Shown here one piece after another: positions 9,258 to 18,078 of a stretch of DNA of 64,000 bases (its first letter is position 1; every line of letters begins with the position of its first letter). This stretch comes from Holophagae bacterium. Its GTDB lineage: Bacteria > Acidobacteriota > Thermoanaerobaculia > Thermoanaerobaculales > Thermoanaerobaculaceae. The stretch spans positions 62,001 through 126,000 of the forward strand of contig JAAYVZ010000141.1 in NCBI GenBank assembly GCA_012516935.1, read 5' to 3'. Made by a program: the position numbers and the translations under genes. Under the pieces are notes generated by a model, which did not search any database, had not been told where the DNA came from, and worked only from the letters and a program-made list of their open reading frames with translations.

Positions 9258-9336
9258 ATCGGGATAGGGGGCGGCGGGTGGTGACCGCCGCTCCCCTCCC
9301 ACACCACCGGACACGCGGATCCGCATCCGGCGGTTC
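9258..9336 (-). ncRNA. orphan group II intron 3'-end-like RNA (domain V/VI-like hairpins)
   Basis: Read on the minus strand, this stretch forms two hairpins in series. The first pairs CCGCCGGA (9326-9333) with TCCGGTGG (9304-9311) around a GCGGATCCGC core. The second pairs GGGG and GCGGCGG with CCGCCGC and CCCC (about 9262-9300), ending in CCCTATCCCGAT. The string GGTGGTGTGGGAGGGG between them is what I remember from the region after the maturase ORF in bacterial group II introns. No reverse-transcriptase ORF or 5' intron part is present: upstream on this strand lie only the TonB-receptor terminator and gene. It is therefore best read as a remnant. The assignment is from memory of the motif and is unproven. 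Confidence 0.4.
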
Positions 9337-9360
9337 GGGATGAGCATGTTGGGCGCACCC

Positions 9361-9393
9361 AAAGAAAGGGCCCCGGTCCGCGGACCGGGGCCC
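9361..9393 (-). terminator. Rho-independent terminator of the TonB receptor gene
   Basis: A perfect 26-bp palindrome (9368-9393, half-site GGGCCCCGGTCCG) is followed on the minus strand by TTTCTTT (9367-9361). It lies 22 bp after the receptor stop codon. Because the arms meet with no separate loop, the real hairpin must open a few central pairs. Confidence 0.85.
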
Positions 9394-9414
9394 GAGAAAC
9401 AGCGTCAGAACGAG

Positions 9415-12384
9415 CTAGAAGCGGAAGCCGGCCGACACCGTGAACGAGCGCGGCGTCTGGTAGTGGGCCGGCAGGGTCGGCTTGCCCCACAGCGGTCCCT
9501 TCATCCAGTTGGCGCCCGCCTGGGTGCACACGGTGCCCGAGGCGTTCTTCTGCGTGCACTCGACCGGCTTGGTGGTGAAGGGGTTGAAAGCGGTGAGCCC
9601 ACGGCCAGCGTTGTTGCTGGTGTAGACCGTGGTGTTGAAGGTCTGGAGCTCCTGCTCATTGAACACGTTGGTCACGGCCGGCGTGATGAAGAGCTGGATC
9701 TCCTTGCCCACAGCGTTGAAGGCGAAGGCGTAGGTGATGGAGATGTCGGTGCGGGTGATGTTCGGCGTCCGCCACTTGTCACGCGCGGTAAACCAGTAGT
9801 TGACGGTGCTCGGCGGGGTGAGGTACTGGTTCATCACGGCCTGCGACACGTACGGCTGGATGCGGATCGCCGCGGCGGCGCCGTAGGGGGTGCCGGAGAA
9901 GAAGTTCTGCATGAGCGACACGGACAGGCGGTTGTGCTTGCCGTTGAGGACGTCGTACACGGCGTACAGGCGCGCCCGGTGGGTGGCGTCGGAGGCAAGC
10001 AGGCCCTTGGGGTTGTACTGCTTGAAGGCCTTGAACTCCGGGTACTCGAAGACGCCCAGCGACACAGCGCCCGAACCGGTGGTCTCACCGATCACGTTGC
10101 CGTACAGCTTGGACCAGGTGTAGGAGCCGCCGGCGCTCAGGCGGTCGGTGACGCGCCAGGTGAACTGGGTCTGCAGCGAGTCGTACGTCCGCTCGAGGCC
10201 CTTATCGTGGTTCTCGACCAGCTTGAGGTCGAACAGGCCGTTGGGGGTCTCGATCTGGCCGGTGGTGCTGTCGACACGGGTGGTGTAGAAGTCGGAGAAG
10301 TCGCGGTGCACGTAGTCCACGCGGACCATGGCGTTGTTGCCGAGCCGCTTGGACAGGCCGAGGGTGAACTCGTCGGCCGACGGCGACACCAGGCTCTTGC
10401 GGATCTGGGTCGAGCCGCCGGGGATGTCGACACCTACCAGCGACGGGTTGTCGTCCTTCCACCCACCCAAGCCCTGCCACCAGGCGTACACCTTCTGGAT
10501 GACGGCCGGGCTCTGCAGGCAGCCGGCGCCCGTGGCTGGGTTGCAGGTATCGTTGATCGGCTCGCCGCTGTACTCGTAAAGGAACCACGCCGGCTGGCCG
10601 CCGGAGGAGGTGGAGTCGCCGACGCCGTTGGCGATCGACATCACGTACTTGGCGTAGCCGGCGTTGAAGATCCAGGAGCCCTCGCCGGTCGGGTCGTAGG
10701 TCACGGCCAGGCGCGGGGAGATCTTGGAGTCGTCGGCAACCTTGTTGTGGTCAGCGTTTTTGCCGTCGTTCTTGTCGTAACGGAGCCCGATATTGAAGCT
10801 GAAGTTGTTGTTCAGGCGCCACTTGTCGTTGATGAAGATGGACTTGGTCTTGAAATCGGTTCCCTTGGAGAGGTTGAGGATCGGGTAGTACTCCCAGTAG
10901 GAGCTCGACTCGGGGAGGATGACCGGGTAGAGCTGGTTGGCGGGGCCGACCAAGGTGTCGTCGGAGTAGAGGTTGAAGTTCGAGCCCGACTGGTAGTTGT
11001 TGGCCTTGCGGATGTCGGTGAACTGGTCGTACCCGAAAACGAGGTCGTGCGACCCCAGGTTGGCAGTCGACAAGAACCACGACCCCTTGGCCAGGTAGTC
11101 GTTGTTGTCCCGCCGCTCCTCGCCGCAGATGCCGCAGAAGATCGGGGCGTTGTACGAGTAGCCGTACTGGCCGTTGTCGAACACCACCGTGCCACCCGGA
11201 ATGGTCATGTCGGTGCCGCCCGAGTTGTACCAGGTGATGCGGCGCTTGGAGTACTGCGCCTCGACGAAGAAGTTGTCGGTGATCACGCCGTTGTAGTTGT
11301 AGGCGAACAGGTGGTTGGGCACCTGACGGTCGTAGACGGAGGCGAGATCCATGACCGGGATCGGCGTGAAGTAGTACCCCGAGTCGTCCTGGTCGCGCTT
11401 GATGTACGACCCGACGACACGGTGGTTCGGGGTGATGGCCGCGGTGGCCTTGACCTCGTACCGCGTGTCCTTGGAGCCGCGGGCGAACGGGATGTTGGTG
11501 ATCGCCGTCTGACCATCGAACTTCTGGTCGAACAGCCGACCGGCACCGAAGTACCACAGACGGTCCTTGATGAAGAACCCGCCCAGGGTCGCCTCGTAGA
11601 TATACGTGGTCTTGTTGGTCCGAGCGTTCCCGTACTTCGTCTCCTCGGTCCAGGTGGGGTTGTTGGCGGTGGTGCGGAACGATCCCGAGACCTCGTTGCC
11701 GCCCGACTTGGTGATGGTGTTCACCACGCCGCCGGCGAACCGGCCGTACTCCGCCGATACGCTCGCGGTGGAGGTGGTGGTCTCCTGGATGGCGTCCTCG
11801 ATGAACACGTTGGTGGCCTGGCCACGGATGTTCTCGTTGACGACCACGCCGTTCACCAGGTACAGGTTCTCATACGACTGCGCGCCCGAGATCTGCGCCC
11901 CGTTGACGCCGGCGGTGACGCCAGGAGCCATCGACACGTAGTTGTTGATGTCGCGGCCCAGAGGCAGCTTGTCGACCAGTGACTTCTCATAGGTGGTCGA
12001 CGCCTGGGACGTCGAGGAGATGGTCTCGTAGCTGCCGGTGACCGTCACCTCTTCGGCAACCTGCGCCATCGGCAGGACGGCGTCGATCTTGCTCGACACC
12101 GCCGCCGAGATCTTGGTCGAGGTCTCCTGGGTCTGGAAACCCGAGAGCTCGAACTTGACCCGGTACTCGCCAGGCGGCAGGAACTTGAAGATGTAATCGC
12201 CGTCCGCCGAGGTCACGGCGACGCGCGAGCCCTGCAGGCTGGGGGACGTGACGGTCACGGTCACGCCGGGCAGCGACTCCTTGCCGTCGGTTACACGGCC
12301 GGAGAGGGTGCCGGTGGGGTTTTGCGCGAGCAGCGGCAACGCGACCAAACCCATCAACAACGCAAGAACTGCAAAACGCTTCAT
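9415..12384 (-). CDS. TonB-dependent outer-membrane receptor with N-terminal CarboxypepD_reg-like domain
   Basis: An 989-residue outer-membrane protein. A signal peptide (MKRFAVLALLMGLVALPLLA) precedes a carboxypeptidase-regulatory-like beta-sandwich (about 25-105, GTLSGRVTDGKESLPGVTVT). Next come a plug domain (about 110-230, with the EVTVTGS motif and LYLVNGVVVNENIRG) and a long beta-barrel ending in aromatic F-R-F, as outer-membrane barrels do. This Oar-like architecture is abundant in Acidobacteriota and Myxococcota; the ligand (peptide, glycan or siderophore) cannot be inferred. The ATG at 12384 has GGAGGAAAGG directly upstream. It is a single-gene unit with its own promoter, a roughly 135-nt leader and its own terminator. 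Confidence 0.93.
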   Translation of the reverse strand: MKRFAVLALLMGLVALPLLAQNPTGTLSGRVTDGKESLPGVTVTVTSPSLQGSRVAVTSADGDYIFKFLPPGEYRVKFELSGFQTQETSTKISAAVSSKIDAVLPMAQVAEEVTVTGSYETISSTSQASTTYEKSLVDKLPLGRDINNYVSMAPGVTAGVNGAQISGAQSYENLYLVNGVVVNENIRGQATNVFIEDAIQETTTSTASVSAEYGRFAGGVVNTITKSGGNEVSGSFRTTANNPTWTEETKYGNARTNKTTYIYEATLGGFFIKDRLWYFGAGRLFDQKFDGQTAITNIPFARGSKDTRYEVKATAAITPNHRVVGSYIKRDQDDSGYYFTPIPVMDLASVYDRQVPNHLFAYNYNGVITDNFFVEAQYSKRRITWYNSGGTDMTIPGGTVVFDNGQYGYSYNAPIFCGICGEERRDNNDYLAKGSWFLSTANLGSHDLVFGYDQFTDIRKANNYQSGSNFNLYSDDTLVGPANQLYPVILPESSSYWEYYPILNLSKGTDFKTKSIFINDKWRLNNNFSFNIGLRYDKNDGKNADHNKVADDSKISPRLAVTYDPTGEGSWIFNAGYAKYVMSIANGVGDSTSSGGQPAWFLYEYSGEPINDTCNPATGAGCLQSPAVIQKVYAWWQGLGGWKDDNPSLVGVDIPGGSTQIRKSLVSPSADEFTLGLSKRLGNNAMVRVDYVHRDFSDFYTTRVDSTTGQIETPNGLFDLKLVENHDKGLERTYDSLQTQFTWRVTDRLSAGGSYTWSKLYGNVIGETTGSGAVSLGVFEYPEFKAFKQYNPKGLLASDATHRARLYAVYDVLNGKHNRLSVSLMQNFFSGTPYGAAAAIRIQPYVSQAVMNQYLTPPSTVNYWFTARDKWRTPNITRTDISITYAFAFNAVGKEIQLFITPAVTNVFNEQELQTFNTTVYTSNNAGRGLTAFNPFTTKPVECTQKNASGTVCTQAGANWMKGPLWGKPTLPAHYQTPRSFTVSAGFRF

Positions 12385-12658
12385 CCTTTCCTCCTTTTGC
12401 TGTGGTGACGCCGGGTCCACCCGGCAATCCTTGGCAGAAGCACGCGTGTACGACATGCTGTTGGCCAGGCTTGGCGTGCCCTCCTTTCCGGCCTTTCTCG
12501 CCCACCAGCTCGGGACGGCGAACGAGATAGTACCACCGATTCACAAAAAGCAATCACCGTGCCACCAAACGCGACGGCCCCCAGGGCGAGCATGGCCGTA
12601 TTCATTCGGGATCCCGAACAAAGCATCCGACACAGTGGACGGCTGGTTCCGGGCACGC
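12385..12658 (-). promoter_or_regulatory. upstream region and candidate promoter of the TonB receptor
   Basis: This 274-bp gap between rlpA and the receptor holds the likely receptor promoter: an extended -10 TGGTACTAT (hexamer at 12527-12532, minus strand), giving a leader of about 135 nt. Closer to rlpA is a perfect 14-bp palindrome TTCGGGATCCCGAA (12605-12618) with no U-tract after it, so it could be an operator rather than a terminator. I tested the leader by eye for cobalamin and c-di-GMP riboswitch cores and found neither. No gene is seen here. Confidence 0.45.
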
Positions 12659-13309
12659 TCAGTTACTCGCGTCCGGCAGACACGGCACAGCGACCGCTCC
12701 GGGGTAATCCGCGGCCAACCGGCGGGCCGTCGCCTCGGCCTCTTGGCGGCCTCGCAAAGCCTCCACACGCACCCGCGTGAGGCCCCCCGAGGCCGGTAGC
12801 AGACGCACGCGATAACCGAGATTGACAAGTGTCTCTCTGGCTCGTCTCAGGTTTTCAGGGCGCGCGAATGCGCCCACCTGGACCTCCCAACACGGTGCGT
12901 CGAGCATGCCGTCGCCCAGCACCAACACCGACACCCGCACCCGGGCGACCCCCACACCGATCAGCTGCAGCTCCGCCGCCGCCGCTCGCGACAGGTCGAT
13001 GATGCGGCCGGCGACGAACGGGCCGCGGTCGTTGACCACCACCTCGACGGCACGCCCGTTGTCCAGGCGCGTGACCACGACCCGGGTGCCGAACGGCAGC
13101 GTCCGGTGAGCTGCGGTCAGCTCACGTTGGTCGAAGATCCGACCCGAGGCGGTGGGACGGCCGTGGTAGGGCTCCCCATACCACGACGCGAGACCCTCCT
13201 CATCGCTGCCGGCAGCCGGGGGCCGGATCGAAGTGCAGGCCGCGAGCAGCGCGACGGCGACCCAACCAGCAGTCGGGACCAACTGCCGCCGCTCAGATCT
13301 CCGGAGCAC
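12659..13309 (-). CDS. rlpA: RlpA-family septal-ring lytic transglycosylase lipoprotein with SPOR domain
   Basis: A 216-residue lipoprotein. The N-terminus has a lipobox LLAAC after a hydrophobic stretch. Then comes a double-psi beta-barrel (about 45-130, GLASWYGEPYHGRPTASG) with the catalytic-type His (TAAHRTLPFGTRV) and Asp (VVVNDRGPF), and a C-terminal SPOR domain (about 143-213, CWEVQVGAFARPENLRRA). RlpA cleaves naked glycan strands at the septum, and SPOR binds denuded peptidoglycan there. The GTG at 13309 overlaps the purB end by 17 bp, so it is cotranscribed with purB. The open frame extends much further upstream, but that part is a shadow of purB. Confidence 0.9.
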   Translation of the reverse strand: MLRRSERRQLVPTAGWVAVALLAACTSIRPPAAGSDEEGLASWYGEPYHGRPTASGRIFDQRELTAAHRTLPFGTRVVVTRLDNGRAVEVVVNDRGPFVAGRIIDLSRAAAAELQLIGVGVARVRVSVLVLGDGMLDAPCWEVQVGAFARPENLRRARETLVNLGYRVRLLPASGGLTRVRVEALRGRQEAEATARRLAADYPGAVAVPCLPDASN

Positions 13310-14723
13310 GCTCGTCCTCCGCCACCGGCGGGTGCGCGGCCAGCCAGGGCTCGACCCAGCCCTCGAGGTACGCCTCGACCTGCTCGGGGGCCCGCCCCAC
13401 GAAACGGCTGGGGTCCAAAAGCCGCCCGAGGTCGGAGGCAGACAGCCCGAGCTGCGGGTCGGCGGCGACCAGCGACAGCAACGGGTTGGGGGCGCCGTCT
13501 TCCTTGATGCTGCGCGCCGCCTCGCGCGACAAACCGCGCAGCCGCTCGTGGAGCTGCTGGCGGTCGCCGCCGGCCGCCGTGGCCGCGAGCAGGATCTCCT
13601 CCAGGGCGAGAAACGGCAGCTCATCGTCGAGGTTGCGGCGGATCACGGCGGGGTAGACCTGCAGCCCGGAAGCCACCGAACGCCACAGGAGCAGAATCGC
13701 ATCGGCGCACAAGAACGCCTCGGGAAGCACGAGCCGGCGGTTGGCGGAGTCATCGAGGGTGCGCTCGAGCCACTGCGAAGCCGCGGTCCAGGCAGCGTTG
13801 GGCGCCAGGTTCACGAGATACCGAGCCAGCGCGCTCATCCGTTCGCACCGCATGGGGTTACGCTTGTACGGCATGGCCGAAGACCCGACCTGGGTGCTCT
13901 CGGCCGGCTCGTCGAGCTCCTTCAGCCGCATGAGCAGCCGCACATCGGTGGCAAAACGGGTCGCTGACTGGGCCAGGCCCGAAAGGCACGAAAGCAGGTA
14001 GTGCTCGGGCTTGCGCGGCGCCGTCTGGCCGGTCACCGGGTACGTCCCCGGGAAGCCAAACGCGGCGGCGATTCGCGCGTCGAGCTCCTGCACGCGCTCG
14101 TGGCTCCCCAAAAGCTGGAGAAACGACGCCTGGGTGCCGGTCGCACCCTTGGCTCCCCGCAGCAGCAGCCGTCCTGCCTCCACTTCGAGGCGCTCGAGGT
14201 CGGCCAGAAGATCCCACAGCCACAGACACGCCCGCTTGCCCACCGTGGTCGGCTGGGCAGGCTGGAAGTGGGTGTGCCCCAGGCAAGGGAGGGAGGCGTG
14301 ACGGCGGGCGAACGCCGCCAGCGCCGCCACCGTGGCGGCAGCCCGTCCGAGCAGCAGCCGGCAGGCTTCCCGGAGGATGACGAGATCCGCGTTGTCGGTG
14401 AGAAAGCAGGAAGTCGCGCCCAGGTGCAGCCAGGGGCCGGCGGCCGGTGCCACCTCGGCCAGGGCCCGAATGTGCGCCATCACCTCGTGGCGCGTCTCTC
14501 GCTCGATTTCAGCCGCGCGTCGGAGCTCCGCATCGGAGGGTTCGAGGCACGCGGCGAGCTGGCCGATCGCCTCCTCCGGAATGCCGACACCGAGCTCCCG
14601 CTCGGCTCGCAGGAGCTCGAGCCACAGACACCGCCACAAGCCGATGCGTCTGGCGGGAGAGAACAGCCGTTTCATGGAGGGCGAGGCGTAGCGGCCGGCA
14701 AGGGGGTGGATGAACTCGTGCAT
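13293..14723 (-). CDS. purB: adenylosuccinate lyase
   Basis: A 476-residue member of the fumarase/aspartase superfamily. It acts twice in purine synthesis, releasing fumarate from SAICAR and from adenylosuccinate. The superfamily signature appears as GSSAMPYKRNPMRCER (catalytic Ser loop), with the His-containing HLGATSCFLTDNAD and CLGHTHFQPAQPTTVGKR blocks. Length and the QASFLQLLGS-type blocks fit the longer, animal-like PurB subgroup. The ATG at 14723 (MHEFIHPLAGRY) has GAGAAT 6 nt upstream and no Shine-Dalgarno. It is followed by the overlapping rlpA. A pairing of purB with rlpA has no obvious functional logic. Confidence 0.94.
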   Translation of the reverse strand: MHEFIHPLAGRYASPSMKRLFSPARRIGLWRCLWLELLRAERELGVGIPEEAIGQLAACLEPSDAELRRAAEIERETRHEVMAHIRALAEVAPAAGPWLHLGATSCFLTDNADLVILREACRLLLGRAAATVAALAAFARRHASLPCLGHTHFQPAQPTTVGKRACLWLWDLLADLERLEVEAGRLLLRGAKGATGTQASFLQLLGSHERVQELDARIAAAFGFPGTYPVTGQTAPRKPEHYLLSCLSGLAQSATRFATDVRLLMRLKELDEPAESTQVGSSAMPYKRNPMRCERMSALARYLVNLAPNAAWTAASQWLERTLDDSANRRLVLPEAFLCADAILLLWRSVASGLQVYPAVIRRNLDDELPFLALEEILLAATAAGGDRQQLHERLRGLSREAARSIKEDGAPNPLLSLVAADPQLGLSASDLGRLLDPSRFVGRAPEQVEAYLEGWVEPWLAAHPPVAEDERAPEI

Positions 14724-14729
14724 ACACGC

Positions 14730-14735
14730 ATTCTC
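14730..14735 (-). promoter_or_regulatory. -10-like element of purB-rlpA, likely leaderless
   Basis: GAGAAT on the minus strand ends exactly 6 nt before the purB ATG at 14723, the same spacing as at the cyclase, uppP and sigma-factor starts. The hexamer is a weak match to TATAAT, and no clear -35 is seen. Confidence 0.35.
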
Positions 14736-14941
14736 CCACGATTGACGCCAGCCCTCGCAGGGTGCGGCCGAGCGTCCCCAGGTCCGGAGCGCGGGTGGCG
14801 GGAGCACCCGCCATCTCCGGCGTGCGCCGCAGCTTCAGGGACGGAGGGGCCGTGGCTGTGAACCGGAAGCCAAAAAGCTGCGAGGCGAGAGCCGTCGGTT
14901 GTCAGCCGGGAAGGTGGGAGGTGCGCTACCATGCGCCCGCA

Positions 14942-16258
14942 ATGAAGCTCTGGCAGGGCCTGCGCAACCGCATCGTCATGCTGGCCATCGGCGCCGCCGT
15001 GCTGCTCTTCGTGGTGGTGCTGGTGGTGTTCGAGGCGATCCGCCGGGGCGAGGCATCCGCCGCCCTCGCCCAACAGGCGGCGCTGGTGAGCGACGTGGTC
15101 GGCGAGCTGGTGGGCGAGCTGGTGGTGGCGCGGGACCGGGCACAGATCGAGGCCACGCTGGGGGGGCTCGTGTCGCGTGGCCAGATCCTGGGCGTGGTGG
15201 TGCTCAATGCCCAGCGCACCGTGATCGCCACGGCGCCGGGCTGGCTGCGCAAGGAAAGCCGGCTGACGGTGTGGCCAGGCGACGACGCCCGGGTGGTCAT
15301 GCTCGAGCTGCGGGGGTTTCCGGCGTTGGCCCACTTCCAGCCCCTGGTGGCCAGGGGGGAGATTGCCGGGGGCCTCTGGCTGGTGCTCAACCGCGAGCCC
15401 TTGGTGGCCGCCAACCGCCGCTTCCACACCGTGGCACTGCTCCTGCTCGTCGGTCTGGTCGGCTTCTGTATGGTGCTCGCCACGATTGGGGCGGAAAGCC
15501 TGGTGCGTCCGCTCGACGAGCTGGGCGACACCGTGGCGGCGCTCGGCCGCGGTGAGCTCGGCACCCGGCACGAAGCCCGCGGCCCCGAGGAGCTGGCCCG
15601 CCTGGGCCGGAGGGTGAACCGGATGGCCGAGCAGCTCGAAGCCTCCCAGGCGGCGCTCACGCGTCTGGCCTCGGACCTCGACCGCCAGGTGCGGGAGCGG
15701 ACGCGCGAGCTCGAGGAGTCGAGCCGGCGGTTCGCAGCCATCGCCAACACCGATCCGCTCACCGGGCTCGTCAACCGACGGGGGCTCGAGATCGAGCTCG
15801 ACCGCTACCTTTCGCTGTCGCGCCGCAACCAACAGCCGCTGGCCATCATCATGATGGACCTCGACAACTTCAAGACCTACAACGACCGGTGCGGCCACCT
15901 CTCGGGCGACACCGTGCTGCGGGCGGTGGCGGCAGCGCTGCGTGGGCGAGCCCGCGCCTCCGACGTGGTCGCTCGCTGGGGCGGCGACGAGTTCTGCCTT
16001 CTCATCCCGGCCACCGACCCGGAGGGCGCCTTGGCAGCGACGCGCCGGTTCGTCATCGCTGTCCTCGAGGCCATGGCCGACCTCTCGCGGGCCGACGTCT
16101 CGGCTGTGCTCGGGGCCTCCGCCGGTGTCGCCTGCTACCCCGAGGACGGTGAGGAGGCGGCCGAGCTCATCGCCCGGGCCGACGCTGCCCTCTACAAGGT
16201 CAAGGCCTCCGGTGGCAGCGGCGTCCTGCGCGCCAGCCCGCAATGGGCGGAGACGTAG
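14942..16258 (+). CDS. membrane diguanylate cyclase (HAMP-GGDEF)
   Basis: A 438-residue sensor. A transmembrane helix (about 10-33), an extracytoplasmic sensing region (about 35-160), a second helix (about 163-182), a HAMP linker (about 185-240), a coiled coil and a C-terminal GGDEF domain (about 270-430). The active site is intact (RWGGDEFCLL) and a product-inhibition I-site RASD sits five residues before it, so it should make c-di-GMP and be feedback inhibited. TDPLTGLVNRRGLE marks the domain start. The ATG at 14942 follows TACCAT (14927-14932) by 9 nt and has no good Shine-Dalgarno. No EAL domain and no obvious partner gene lie nearby. Confidence 0.93.
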   Translation: MKLWQGLRNRIVMLAIGAAVLLFVVVLVVFEAIRRGEASAALAQQAALVSDVVGELVGELVVARDRAQIEATLGGLVSRGQILGVVVLNAQRTVIATAPGWLRKESRLTVWPGDDARVVMLELRGFPALAHFQPLVARGEIAGGLWLVLNREPLVAANRRFHTVALLLLVGLVGFCMVLATIGAESLVRPLDELGDTVAALGRGELGTRHEARGPEELARLGRRVNRMAEQLEASQAALTRLASDLDRQVRERTRELEESSRRFAAIANTDPLTGLVNRRGLEIELDRYLSLSRRNQQPLAIIMMDLDNFKTYNDRCGHLSGDTVLRAVAAALRGRARASDVVARWGGDEFCLLIPATDPEGALAATRRFVIAVLEAMADLSRADVSAVLGASAGVACYPEDGEEAAELIARADAALYKVKASGGSGVLRASPQWAET

Positions 16259-16558
16259 GCCTCCCAACCCTCGCAGCCCGAAGGTCCGCGCCCACCGCCA
16301 CACCGACGATCCTGCCGAGGGCATCTTCTCCCTCGCCCCGCGGAGCGGGGAGAGGGCCGGGGTGAGGGGCCAAAGGTATTGGCTTCGTCCTTACCTCGCC
16401 CCACGTTGCCCCCTCACCCTGCCCTCTCCCCCGCTCACGCGGGGGCGAGGGGGCAAGCGCGGAAGTGTATCGACCGGAGGGCCGGGGTGAGGGGCCAAAG
16501 GTACTGGCCTCGTCCTTGCCTCGCGGTAAGCTGAAGGCACGGTACGCGGGAGGCGGAG
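16259..16558. repeat. intergenic cluster of G/C-rich REP-like repeats
   Basis: A 300-bp gene-free stretch. Two direct repeats of about 46 bp (16353-16398 and 16478-16523) differ at only three positions. They start with AGGGCCGGGGTGAGGGG and continue through CCAAAGGTA to CCTCG. Between them, about 16410-16430 carries the same core in inverted orientation (CCCCTCACCCTGCCCTCTCC). Short hairpins such as CCCCGCGGAGCGGGG (16336-16350) and CCCCCGCTCACGCGGGGG (16428-16445) flank these. The pattern is that of dispersed extragenic palindromes. The last 35 bp lead into the decarboxylase gene. Confidence 0.75.
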
Positions 16559-18013
16559 ATGGACGAGGGGCAGAGCTACCACATGACGCCGGAGGAGTTC
16601 CGGGACTGGGGCCACCGGGTGGTTGACTGGGTCGCCGCGTACTGGCAGCGGGTCGAGTCGCTGCCGGTGCGCTCCCAGGCTCAGCCCGGAGCGGTAAGGT
16701 CTCAGCTCCCACCCCACCCACCGGGGCACGGGGAGGGGTTCGGCGCGCTGCTCGCCGACCTCGACCGGGTCATCGTACCTGGCCTTTCGCATTGGCAGCA
16801 CCCGTCGTTTTTCGCGTACTTCCCATCCAACGTCTCGGGACCCTCGGTGCTCGCCGAGCTCCTCGCCTCGGGGCTCGGCGTGCAGGGGATGTCCTGGATC
16901 ACGAGCCCGGCCTGCACCGAGCTCGAAACCCACGTCATGGACTGGCTGGTCGAGATGCTGGGGCTGCCCGAGGGCTTCCTCTCGACCTCGGATGGCGGTG
17001 GTGTCATCCAGGACACCGCCTCGTCGGCGGCGCTGTGCGCTCTCCTCGCTGCCCGTGAGCGCGCGTCCGGTCTCGAGACCGATCGGCTGGGCTGCGATCG
17101 GCGGCTGGTGGCGTACGCGTCGACCCAGGCGCACTCCTCGATCGAGAAGGGTGTGCGTGTCGCCGGGCTCGGCCAACAGAACCTGCGCCTCGTCGAGGTC
17201 GACGAGCGCTTGGCGATGCGCCCCGAGGCGCTCGCCGCCGCCATGGCGGCGGATCGGGAGCGCGGGCTGGTGCCGTGCTTCGTGACCGCCACGATCGGCA
17301 CCACCTCCTCCAACGCCGTCGACCCGCTCCCCGCGATCGGCCCGCTGTGCCGCCGGCATGGCGCCTGGCTGCACGTCGACGCCGCGATGGCCGGTACCGC
17401 GATGCTCTGCCCCGAGCACCGCCACCTCCAGGCAGGGCTCGAGTGGGCCGACTCGTACTGCTTCAACCCTCACAAGTGGATGTTCACCAACTTCGACTGC
17501 GACTGCTTCTGGGTCGCCGACCGCCGGGCACTGGTGCGGGCGCTGTCGATCCTTCCGGAGTACCTGCGCAACCAGGCCACCGACTCGGGCCAGGTGATCG
17601 ACTACCGCGATTGGCAGGTGCCGCTGGGGCGACGCTTCCGGGCGCTCAAGCTGTGGGCGGTGATCCGCCACAACGGCGTCGAGGGGCTCCGCCACCACGT
17701 GCGGGCACACATCGCGCTCGCCCGGGAGCTGGCCGGGTGGATCGCCGCCGACCCCGACTTCGAGCTCGTGGTCGACCCGCCGCTCAACCTCGTGTGCTTC
17801 CGCCATCGAGGCGGGGATGCCGTCAACCAAGCGGTCATGGACCGGCTCAACAGCAGCGGCGAGATGTACCTCTCGCACACGCGCCTCGCCGATCGGCTGG
17901 TGCTGCGGCTGTGCATCGGCCAGACCTGGACCCGCCGCCCTCAGGTCGAGGCTGCATGGCGGCGAATCCGCGCCGCGGCCCGCCTCCTGGTCGACGGCGG
18001 CGATCGCCGCTGA
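16559..18013 (+). CDS. PLP-dependent group II (aromatic-L-amino-acid-type) decarboxylase
   Basis: A 484-residue enzyme of the aromatic amino acid/glutamate decarboxylase family. The PLP lysine is in NPHKWMFTNFDCD, the cofactor Asp/Ala block is HVDAAMAG, and the N-terminal substrate region reads HWQHPSFFAYFPSN, as in tyrosine/tryptophan/DOPA decarboxylases. The usual product is an aromatic amine; the actual substrate cannot be decided from sequence. The ATG at 16559 is preceded by GGAGGCGGAG. It is a single gene after the repeat cluster, with mtnA 78 bp downstream having its own -10. Length is normal for the family. Confidence 0.9.
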   Translation: MDEGQSYHMTPEEFRDWGHRVVDWVAAYWQRVESLPVRSQAQPGAVRSQLPPHPPGHGEGFGALLADLDRVIVPGLSHWQHPSFFAYFPSNVSGPSVLAELLASGLGVQGMSWITSPACTELETHVMDWLVEMLGLPEGFLSTSDGGGVIQDTASSAALCALLAARERASGLETDRLGCDRRLVAYASTQAHSSIEKGVRVAGLGQQNLRLVEVDERLAMRPEALAAAMAADRERGLVPCFVTATIGTTSSNAVDPLPAIGPLCRRHGAWLHVDAAMAGTAMLCPEHRHLQAGLEWADSYCFNPHKWMFTNFDCDCFWVADRRALVRALSILPEYLRNQATDSGQVIDYRDWQVPLGRRFRALKLWAVIRHNGVEGLRHHVRAHIALARELAGWIAADPDFELVVDPPLNLVCFRHRGGDAVNQAVMDRLNSSGEMYLSHTRLADRLVLRLCIGQTWTRRPQVEAAWRRIRAAARLLVDGGDRR

Positions 18014-18078
18014 GGGGCTCGCCAGGTGCGCCGCCCGCGGCACCGCCGAGCTCTATCCCCGCCGTTGCGGTGACGGGG

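Noticed and set aside
9340-11982. Very long plus-strand open frame (880 codons) opposite the TonB receptor
   Set aside because: It is the antisense shadow of a well-supported receptor gene. GC-rich codon use removes stops on the other strand; its translation is Val/Gly/Asp-rich with no domain.
12385-12520. Riboswitch (cobalamin or c-di-GMP) in the TonB receptor leader
   Set aside because: GGGCACGCCAAGCC is faintly like the c-di-GMP-I core and GCCAAGG like a B12 box, but the flanking conserved stretches and pairing are missing.
16336-16523. CRISPR-like array
   Set aside because: Only two direct copies plus an inverted one, spacing of 125 bp, and no cas gene; this fits REP-like repeats instead.
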